Below, in pieces: positions 1-5,207 of a DNA stretch of 5,639 bases. Both the position numbers and the translations under genes were made by a program. The stretch covers positions 1 to 5,639 of the forward strand of contig JAAZIE010000021.1 of NCBI GenBank assembly GCA_012510305.1, in the 5' to 3' direction. A model generated the notes under the pieces. It ran no database searches, was not told the DNA's origin, and saw only the letters and a program-made list of their open reading frames with translations. Position 1 is the first letter of the stretch; every line of letters begins with the position of its first letter. Source of the DNA: Bacillota bacterium. GTDB lineage: Bacteria; Bacillota; Dethiobacteria; DTU022.

Positions 1-60
1 CGGCTTTACTCTCCCGAGCCGCTGCCCAAAAAAGAGCACAAGCAGAAGGTGCCGCTGTAA
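1..60 (+). CDS. 3' end of a second [FeFe]-hydrogenase (hydA-like) gene, partial at the window edge
   Basis: Read from base 1, this stretch encodes 19 residues beginning RLYSPEP and ending KVPL, followed by TAA. They are identical to residues 578-596 of the complete HydA encoded at 965-2755 on the other strand, and the 60 bases are identical too. The simplest reading is the tail of another hydA copy entering from the left and pointing at the first. Whether a full gene or only a fragment lies outside the window cannot be seen. The stretch belongs to a longer inverted repeat that continues about 125 bp past the stop codon. A chimeric assembly join is an alternative, but the differences downstream of the stop argue for two distinct copies. 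Confidence 0.6.
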   Translation, partial: RLYSPEPLPKKEHKQKVPL

Positions 61-185
61 ACCAGCCCCGCGGCGGCCCTGGCAGAGCTGCCCCGCGATC
101 GTAAAGGGATCCCGGAGATCGCCCGGGCTGCGGCAGAAGCCATTACCGGTCCCCGCAGGGATGAGCCCCGGGATTTCGCCGGCCC
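1..185. repeat. Left arm of a long inverted repeat (partner 840-1024)
   Basis: The reverse complement of 840-1024 matches this stretch base for base without gaps, position i pairing with 1025-i. I counted 8 mismatches, at 64, 108, 116, 120, 122, 139, 176 and 183, about 96% identity. None lies in the 60 coding bases. Similarity stops at about 185-187. The arm touches the window edge, so it may continue to the left, where the partner would extend further into hydA. Confidence 0.9.
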
Positions 186-727
186 AGGCTGTACGGCGAG
201 GCTGCCGGGTTGATCAGCAGGCGTCTTTCCGGTGAACGGGGGCGCGGCGGCAGCCCCGCGGCCCCGGCCGAAAGGGCGCTCTCGCCGGGGACGATGGAGA
301 GGGCCAGTTTCCCCCGGGGCTCCCAGCGGCCCGGCCCGGCGGCGGGGCTAAAATAGCGCTCTTCTTCGAAGGGAGCCCTTTTTTCCAGCACTGTTTTTGG
401 GTAGCAGGCGGTGATCCGCCCTCTTTCCATGAGCAGGACGCCGTTGCAGAGGCGCCCCTCCCGTTGAAAGGGTGTCCCCACAAGCAGGGCCGCGGCTGAG
501 CTCGCCGTCAGCGGAGCCAGCTTCCGCCCGGTGACAGTGTCGATTTCTGCAAGGAAGTCCCCGTAGTGCAGCAGGTCATGCAGCGGAGTGCCCGTCAGGG
601 CCATCTCCGGGAAGATCACCAGGTCCGCTCCCCGGGCCCGCGCTTTCTCATAAAAGCGCCTGATCCCGGCGGCATTTTGCTGCAAAGCGCCCGCGGCGGG
701 GTTGAGCTGGGCCAGGGCAAAAAGCAT
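143..727 (-). pseudogene. Truncated nitrilase-family protein resembling the NAD synthetase glutaminase domain, probably inactive
   Basis: This 194-residue frame begins at an ATG seven bases after AGGAGG. It matches the N-terminal carbon-nitrogen hydrolase domain of glutamine-dependent NAD synthetase (NadE), which releases ammonia from glutamine. Visible marks are LAQLNP near the start, FPEMALTG with the expected catalytic Glu41, LLVGTP at 81-86, the expected catalytic Lys111 followed by FEEERYF at 120-126, and a late INPAASPYSLG. The third member of the triad, the cysteine of the usual CED motif expected near residue 147, is absent: the sequence there reads SIVPGES, and no cysteine occurs from there until residue 190 in the foreign tail. 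Homology ends around residue 181, which is where the left arm of the inverted repeat begins, so the last dozen residues are repeat DNA. The rest of the hydrolase domain and the whole synthetase domain are missing. It is probably a broken relic, although its promoter and ribosome binding site look intact. Confidence 0.7.
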
Positions 728-734
728 GCTTTTT

Positions 735-740
735 CCTCCT
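735..740 (-). promoter_or_regulatory. Ribosome binding site of the nitrilase-like frame
   Basis: AGGAGG on the minus strand lies seven bases before the ATG at 727. It is a full-strength Shine-Dalgarno sequence and fixes this start. Confidence 0.8.
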
Positions 741-748
741 GAATTTAA

Positions 749-780
749 CGCTCACGGATGGCGTTGATCGCCCGCGAGCG
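749..780 (-). promoter_or_regulatory. Leader hairpin upstream of the nitrilase-like frame
   Basis: On the minus strand CGCTCGCGG (780-772) pairs with CCGTGAGCG (757-749): nine pairs including one G-U, with a 14-base loop. It lies in the untranslated leader, about 20 bases after the expected transcription start and eight bases before the Shine-Dalgarno sequence. It does not cover the ribosome binding site, so it may stabilise the message rather than block translation. I do not recognise a known riboswitch. Confidence 0.5.
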
Positions 781-806
781 CCTCAAAAATAGATTATTCT
801 GGAAGT

Positions 807-836
807 ATTATAGTCTTAAAAAGCACGCAAAGTCAA
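807..836 (-). promoter_or_regulatory. Near-consensus sigma-70/SigA promoter reading left
   Basis: The minus strand shows TTGACT (836-831) as the -35 box, an 18-base spacer and a perfect TATAAT (812-807) as the -10 box, in an AT-rich island within GC-rich DNA. Transcription should start near 800 and run through the nitrilase-like frame. The -35 box begins only a few bases inside the right arm of the inverted repeat. It is the clearest promoter in the window. Confidence 0.85.
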
Positions 837-839
837 GCC

Positions 840-1024
840 GGACCGGCGTAATCCCGGGGCTCATCCCTGCGGGGACCGGTAATGGTTTCTGCCGCAGCCC
901 GGTCTATCGCCGGGATTCCTTTACGATCGCGGGGCAGCTCTGCCAGGGCCGCCGCGGGGCCGGTTTACAGCGGCACCTTCTGCTTGTGCTCTTTTTTGGG
1001 CAGCGGCTCGGGAGAGTAAAGCCG
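840..1024. repeat. Right arm of the long inverted repeat (partner 1-185)
   Basis: This is the mirror copy of 1-185, with 8 mismatches. It covers the last 19 codons and stop of hydA (965-1024) and the 125 bp downstream, ending just before the -35 box of the leftward promoter. No terminal inverted repeats, transposase or target-site duplication accompany it, so it looks like a duplicated gene end rather than an insertion sequence. Confidence 0.9.
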
Positions 1025-2755
1025 CCGCGAGAGATAGCCGGTGTGCAGCAACCGGTGTGCCTTTTCGCTGCCGGGGCGGCCGAGGAAGTCGCGGTAGAGC
1101 TTGATCACCGCCGGGTTCTTGTGCGAGCGGCGGTGTTCCGCCTGCCGGTCCAGCCGGTAGAGCCCGCCGCTGCGCCGCGAGCGGTGCGCCACCTGCTCGT
1201 TCCAATCGTCGGTTTCGATATAGATGGGCTGCCCGCCCCCGCCCACGCAGCCGGCCGGGCAGGCCATCACTTCGACAAAGTGATATTCTTTTTGCCCTTT
1301 TTTGAGCGCCTCGATGAGGCGGCGGGCCTCCCCGGTGCCCCGGGCCACCGCCACCTTCAAGCGCAGATCCCCCATCTCTATCTCGGCGTCCTTGTACTTG
1401 TCCGAGCGCACCTGGGGGAATTCGACATCTTTGAGCTCCTCCCCGGTAACCCACTCGTAGGCGGTGCGCAGGGCTGCCTCCATCACCCCGCCGGTGGAGC
1501 CGAAGATGATCCCCGCGCCGCTGGCCGAGCCCAGCGGGTCGTCGAACTCCTCTTCCGGCAGCTTGCGCAGGTCGATGCCGGCCTGGAAAAGCATCTGGGC
1601 AAATTCGCGGGTGGTCAGCTCGGCGTCCACATCGCGGTAACCGCTGTCGCTCATCTCCGGGCGCAGCAGCTCGTATTTTTTGGAGACGCAGGGCATGATC
1701 GAGACGACGAAGATCCGCGCCGGGTCGATCCCCGCCTCGCGGGCGTAGTAGGTCTTGGCCAGCGCGCCGAAGATCTGCTGCGGCGACTTGACCTCGGAAA
1801 GATTTTTCGTATATTCGGGGTAGAAGAGCTCGCAGAAGCGGACCCAGCTGGGGCAGCAGGAGGTGAACTGGGGGAAAGGGCCGCCCCGCTCCAGCCGCTC
1901 GATCAGTTCGGTGGCCTCCTCCATCACGGTGACATCGGCGCCGAAGCAATCGTCGAAAACGCGGTCGAAGCCCAGCCGCCGCAGCGCAGCGATCATCTGC
2001 CCGGCCACCGGGGTGCCCACGGGGTAGCCGAATTCCTCACCGATGGAGCTGCGGATGGAAGGAGCGGTCTGGACGACGACGTGGAGATGGGGATCGCGCA
2101 GCGCCTCCCAGACCCGTGCCGTCGAGTCCTGCTCGTGCAGCGCTCCCGTGGGGCAGACGGTGATGCACTGGCCGCAGTAGATGCAGGGGGTCTCCATGAG
2201 CGAGCCGTTGTAGGCCGGGCCGACGATGGCATTGAAAGAGCGCTCCACCATGCGGTAGATCCCTACCGCCTGGTAATATTCGCAGATAGCGAGGCAGCGC
2301 CGGCAGCGGATGCATTTGTCGGGCTCGCGCACCACCGAGGGGGAAAGATCGTCGATGGGGAAATGGTTGCGGCTGCCTTCGATGAAGATGTCCCGGATCC
2401 CGTAGCGCTTGGCCAGCCGCTGCAGCTCGCAGTTGAGGTTGCGCTCGCAGGTGAGGCACTCGAAGGGGTGATCGGACAAGAGCAGCTCGATCATCTCCTT
2501 GCGCGCAGCGAGCACCTCCGGGGTGTTTGTCCGCACGCGCATCCCCTCGCTCACCGGGAGCACGCAGGAGGCGTCCATGGTGGGCTTTCCCTCCACCTGC
2601 ACCAGGCAGACCCGGCAGGCGGCGGGGGCGTTTAGGTCTTTCAAGTAGCAGAGCGTGGGAATATCGATGCCGGCCCGGCGGGCGGCTTCCAGAACGGTGC
2701 TCTCTTCCTCCACCTCCATTTCGCGATGGTCAATCCACAGTCTTATCTTCGCCAC
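965..2755 (-). CDS. hydA: Catalytic subunit of an NADH-linked [FeFe] hydrogenase (HydA/HndD type)
   Basis: This 596-residue cytoplasmic protein carries the H-cluster, where protons and electrons are interconverted with H2. Domains in order: an N-terminal [2Fe-2S] domain (Cys36, 47, 50, 64); a His-Cys3 cluster site (His96, Cys100, 103, 109); two [4Fe-4S] ferredoxin motifs (Cys148, 151, 154, 158 and 191, 194, 197, 201); the H-cluster domain with TSCCPSW (Cys300 the probable proton-relay residue, Cys301 a ligand), MPCVSKK (Cys356) and EVMACPAGC (Cys499, 503) before GGGGQP; and a small-subunit-like tail with SHKNP and LLHTGY. All known ligands are present and the length fits HndD-type proteins. 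The frame can be extended upstream to an ATG at 2833, but GTG at 2755 is preferred: GGAGGAGGG lies five bases upstream and the family N-terminus begins here. The start overlaps the end of hydB by 26 bases, implying coupled translation. Maturation genes (hydE, hydF, hydG) are not in the window. Confidence 0.95.
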   Translation of the reverse strand: MAKIRLWIDHREMEVEEESTVLEAARRAGIDIPTLCYLKDLNAPAACRVCLVQVEGKPTMDASCVLPVSEGMRVRTNTPEVLAARKEMIELLLSDHPFECLTCERNLNCELQRLAKRYGIRDIFIEGSRNHFPIDDLSPSVVREPDKCIRCRRCLAICEYYQAVGIYRMVERSFNAIVGPAYNGSLMETPCIYCGQCITVCPTGALHEQDSTARVWEALRDPHLHVVVQTAPSIRSSIGEEFGYPVGTPVAGQMIAALRRLGFDRVFDDCFGADVTVMEEATELIERLERGGPFPQFTSCCPSWVRFCELFYPEYTKNLSEVKSPQQIFGALAKTYYAREAGIDPARIFVVSIMPCVSKKYELLRPEMSDSGYRDVDAELTTREFAQMLFQAGIDLRKLPEEEFDDPLGSASGAGIIFGSTGGVMEAALRTAYEWVTGEELKDVEFPQVRSDKYKDAEIEMGDLRLKVAVARGTGEARRLIEALKKGQKEYHFVEVMACPAGCVGGGGQPIYIETDDWNEQVAHRSRRSGGLYRLDRQAEHRRSHKNPAVIKLYRDFLGRPGSEKAHRLLHTGYLSRRLYSPEPLPKKEHKQKVPL

Positions 2756-4441
2756 GGGATCCCTCCTCCGGCCCGCCCTGCAGCCGGTCCAGGTTGCGGC
2801 AGCTTCCGGCGGGGCAGCGCTTTTCGTTAACATGGGCCCGGTACTCCTCGCGGAAAAGGCGCAGGGTGCTGAGCAGGGGGTTGGGCGCGGTGCGTCCGAG
2901 GCCGCAGAGAGAACCTCTTTGCATCAGCCGGGCCAGCCGTTCCAGGATCGCCAGGTCCTGCTCCTCCCCCCTCCCCGCCGTGATCTTCTGCAGCAGCTCC
3001 AGCATGCGCTTGCTGCCGATGCGGCAGGGAGTGCACTTGCCGCAGGACTCGTCCTGGTTGAAGTCGAGATAAAAACGGGCCAGGTCGACCATGCAGCTGT
3101 CCTCGTCCATCACGATGAGCCCCCCCGAGCCGATGATCGAGCCGGCTTCGCGCAGGCTGTCGTAGTCCATGGGCCGGTCGAGCGACTCCGCGCCCAGGCA
3201 CCCCCCCGAGGGCCGCCGGTCTGGGCCGCTTTGAACTCCTTGTCGCCGGGGATGCCGCCGCCGATATCGAAGATCACCCGGCGCAGGGTCGTCCCCAGGG
3301 GCACCTCCACCAGCCCGGTATGCCTGACCTTGCCGGCGAGGGCGAACACCTTTGTCCCCGGGCTTCCCTTGGGGCCCAGCTCGGTGAAGCGTGCGGCGCC
3401 GTGCAGGATGATCAGCGGGATGTTCGCCAGCGTCTCCACGTTGTTGATCAGGGTCGGCTTCCCCCAGAGCCCCTTTTGAGCCGGAAAAGGCGGCCTGGGC
3501 TCGGGGTCGCCGCGGGTGCCGTGCAGGCTGGAGATGAGCGCGGTCTCCTCGCCGCAGACAAAGGCTCCGGCACCGGTGCGGATCTCCAGGTCAAAGGAGA
3601 AGCCCGTCTCTAGAATGTTCTCGCCCAGTAACTTCTTCCGCCGGGCCTGGGTGATCGCCTCGCGGCAGCGGTGCACGGCCATGGGGTACTCGGCGCGCAC
3701 ATAGATATAGCCCCGGGCGGCGCCGGTGGCGTATCCGGCGATGATCATCCCCTCGATGACGCTGTGCGGATCTCCCTCGAGGATATTGCGATCCATGAAG
3801 GCGCCGGGATCGCCCTCGTCGGCGTTGCAGATGACAAATTTTTCGTCGCCGGGGGCTTCCCGGGCCAGCGCCCACTTGCGCCCGGTGGGGAAGCCGCCCC
3901 CGCCGCGCCCGCGCAGCCCCGAAGACCTCACCTCGCCGATCACCTCTTGCGGGCTCATCTCCGCCAGGGCCAGGGCCAGGGCGGCGTAGCCGCGGTATTT
4001 CAGGTAGTCGTCGATATGGGCCGAGATCACCCCGCAGTTGCGCAGGACCAGCCTGGTCTGCCCCCGGTAAAAAGGCATCGCCTCGCGCTGCCGGAGGATC
4101 TCGCTGCTGCGCGGATCGCGGTGCAGCAGGGGCTCGACGATGCGCCCTTCGATGAGATGCTCCCGGACGATGGTGCGGGCGTCTTCGGGAGCCAGTTTTT
4201 GATAGATGATCCCTTCGGGATAGACGATGAGGGCGGGACCGAGGCTGCAGTCGCCGATGCAGCCGACCACTTCGACGGGGATCCCCCCGGCGATCCCCCT
4301 TTTTTGCAGCTCGTCACAGAGGGCCTCTTTCACCTCGCGGCAGCCCTTCGAACGGCAGGGGATCCCGCCGCAGACAAGGAGGCGGTGATCGGTCTCGGGC
4401 CTGACCCTTTCCCGGGCCAGCTCTTTTACCAGGGTGCTCAC
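2730..4441 (-). CDS. hydB: NADH- and FMN-binding hydrogenase subunit (NuoF-like HydB/HndC), split by a one-base frameshift
   Basis: This subunit oxidises NADH at FMN and passes electrons to the hydrogenase. It reads as two frames, 4441 to about 3203 and from there to 2730, which together would give about 570 residues. The first frame has a thioredoxin-like [2Fe-2S] domain (Cys24, 34, 61, 65), the glycine-rich RGRGGGGFPTG (177-187), NADEGDPGAF (206-215) and CGEETAL (296-302), and reaches TGGPRGG. Homology resumes one frame over at GCLGAES, then MDYDSL, ESCGKCTPC (cluster ligands 467, 470, 473) and SLCGLG (Cys513). The break lies at seven G, where one base is missing or a -1 slip is needed. The C-terminus ends shortly after CPAGSC, without the two-[4Fe-4S] ferredoxin domain of HydB from Thermotoga or HndC. 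The GTG start overlaps the hydC stop by four bases (GTGA). With the rest of the operon intact, a sequencing error or recoding is as likely as a true pseudogene. Confidence 0.9.
2761..2769 (-). promoter_or_regulatory. Ribosome binding site that sets the hydA start
   Basis: GGAGGAGGG on the minus strand lies five bases before GTG at 2755 and inside the 3' end of hydB. It favours the GTG over the upstream in-frame ATG at 2833, which would add 26 residues unlike the family. Confidence 0.8.
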
Positions 4442-4923
4442 TGTTTCTCCAGCTCCTCCAGGAGCCGGGGCAGCTTTTCAGCGGTCATCTCCCCGTGCAG
4501 CTCCTCTCCGATCTTGACGATGGGCGCGGCGCCGCAGGCCCCCACGCAGCGGGTCGTGGTAATGCTGAAAGGGCTTTCCGCTGCCGATTTCCCCGGCCCG
4601 GTGCCGCACAGATCCTGCAGATCCCTGAGCAGCGTCTCCGCTCCCTGGACATAGCAGGCCGTGCCCAGGCAGACCTCCAGGCGGTGCCTGGCGGTGGGGA
4701 CGGTGGAGAAAAACGAATAGAAGCTGACCACGCTGTAGACTTCGGACAGGGGGATGGTGAGCTTGTTGGCCACGCGGATGAGCACCTTGCGGGGCAGATA
4801 ACCGAAGATCTCCTGTGCCTCCTGCAGGGCGGCGATGAGCACGCCCGGCTTTCCCTTGTATTTTCTCAAGGCCCGCTCAAGCCGCTGCTCCTGCTTTTGT
4901 TCCGGATCGGTTTTGACGGCCAC
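4438..4923 (-). CDS. hydC: NuoE-like [2Fe-2S] subunit of the NADH-linked hydrogenase (HydC/HndA)
   Basis: This 161-residue protein of the 24-kDa NADH dehydrogenase family docks on the NuoF-like subunit and carries one [2Fe-2S] cluster. The four ligands are visible as CLGTAC (Cys85, Cys90) and CVGAC (Cys126, Cys130). A helical N-terminal half has the family pattern LQEAQEIFGYLP (33-44) and VVSFYSFF (65-72). The length is normal for NuoE/HndA. An in-frame ATG at 5046 would add 41 residues of arginine-, glycine- and proline-rich sequence drawn from intergenic hairpins. GTG at 4923, six bases after AAAGGAGGG, is therefore the better start. It is the first gene of the operon, and its TGA overlaps the hydB GTG. 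The NuoE-NuoF-hydrogenase order is the standard arrangement of trimeric NAD-linked [FeFe] hydrogenases. Confidence 0.93.
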   Translation of the reverse strand: MAVKTDPEQKQEQRLERALRKYKGKPGVLIAALQEAQEIFGYLPRKVLIRVANKLTIPLSEVYSVVSFYSFFSTVPTARHRLEVCLGTACYVQGAETLLRDLQDLCGTGPGKSAAESPFSITTTRCVGACGAAPIVKIGEELHGEMTAEKLPRLLEELEKQ

Positions 4924-4929
4924 CGGGGG

Positions 4930-4938
4930 CCCTCCTTT
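4930..4938 (-). promoter_or_regulatory. Ribosome binding site that sets the hydC start
   Basis: AAAGGAGGG on the minus strand lies six bases before GTG at 4923. No comparable site precedes the upstream ATG at 5046. Confidence 0.8.
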
Positions 4939-4943
4939 CAACC

Positions 4944-5034
4944 GGCCTCCCTCGCCCCCTGTTGGGGAAGGCCTTCTGTTTTTCAAGCCTCGCCCTCCCC
5001 TGATAAGAGAGCGAAAGGAGAGGCGGGGGGTTTT
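4944..5034. repeat. Pair of imperfect GC-rich hairpins in the hyd operon leader
   Basis: GGCCTCCC (4944-4951) pairs with GGGAAGGCC (4965-4973) with one bulged base, and CGCCCTCCCC (4991-5000) pairs with GGAGAGGCG (5017-5025) with one bulge and one G-T. The two left arms are related to each other (CCTCGCCC followed by a C run and CTG), as if one unit were duplicated. On the plus strand the second hairpin is followed by five G and then TTTT, a weak terminator shape, but no plus-strand gene lies upstream for it to end. The look is that of a dispersed intergenic repeat, but I cannot name a family. Confidence 0.4.
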
Positions 5035-5071
5035 GCCGCGGCGCATTCCAGAAAACTCTCCCTCTAGCTTG

Positions 5072-5090
5072 GCGCCGGCCCGGCCGGCGC
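5072..5090. repeat. Perfect 19-base GC palindrome in the divergent intergenic region
   Basis: GCGCCGGCC and GGCCGGCGC flank a single central C. As RNA it would form an eight-pair hairpin with a three-base loop on either strand. No T run follows on either side, so an intrinsic terminator is unlikely. It lies between the hydC leader and the AT-rich dyad at 5127-5152. Confidence 0.6.
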
Positions 5091-5100
5091 ATACCCGGTA

Positions 5101-5160
5101 AATAGTGTCACCGTGAAAGCGGGCATTATTTTAATCGATGTACATAAAAATAGTAACAGC
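5101..5160. promoter_or_regulatory. AT-rich divergent promoter region with an operator-like dyad
   Basis: This is the AT-rich part of the gap between the divergent hydC and the ECF S-component gene, and probably holds promoters for both. TATTTT (5127-5132) and AAAATA (5147-5152) are the outer arms of a 26-base imperfect palindrome with 9 of 13 pairs matching. It contains the short palindromes ATCGAT and ATGTACAT. TCACCGTGA, a nine-base palindrome, lies at 5108-5116. Leftward, TAAAAT is a possible -10 box but has only a poor -35 partner. No near-consensus promoter is visible in either direction, and the dyad does not match the Rex consensus I know. Confidence 0.4.
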
Positions 5161-5195
5161 GGGTTGGCCGCTGCTCCTGCTGCGGCGAAGAGACT

Positions 5196-5200
5196 GGAGG
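5196..5200 (+). promoter_or_regulatory. Ribosome binding site of the ECF S-component gene
   Basis: GGAGG lies seven bases before ATG at 5208. It supports this start over an ATG at 5138 in another frame, which lacks such a site. Confidence 0.7.
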
Positions 5201-5207
5201 GCTACTG

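Noticed and set aside
61..213. The hydA frame stays open for about 40-50 codons after its TAA in both repeat arms, with protein-like sequence (ALAELPRDRKGIP)
   Set aside because: It has no start codon or ribosome binding site. Five of the eight arm differences change the amino acid, so there is no sign of selection, and long open frames are common in GC-rich DNA.
840..964. Intrinsic terminator after hydA
   Set aside because: Short GC-rich complementary stretches exist, but no stable stem followed by a T run is found on the minus strand.
1..1024. The inverted repeat as an insertion sequence or composite transposon
   Set aside because: There is no transposase, terminal repeat or target duplication. 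The arms are ordinary gene-end DNA.
758..2635. A 625-codon open frame on the plus strand opposite hydA
   Set aside because: It is antisense to a hydrogenase with all catalytic motifs. Its translation has no recognisable domain and is rich in Ala, Gly, His, Leu and Asp, typical of the complement of a GC-rich gene.
2655..3479. Plus-strand frame opposite hydB
   Set aside because: It is antisense to conserved NuoF motifs, with no family likeness and no ribosome binding site.
3671..4654. Plus-strand frame of 327 codons opposite the 5' half of hydB and the end of hydC
   Set aside because: It mirrors two real genes and has no domain of its own.
4495..5067. Plus-strand frame opposite hydC
   Set aside because: It is a complement of a well-recognised NuoE-like gene, with no independent support.
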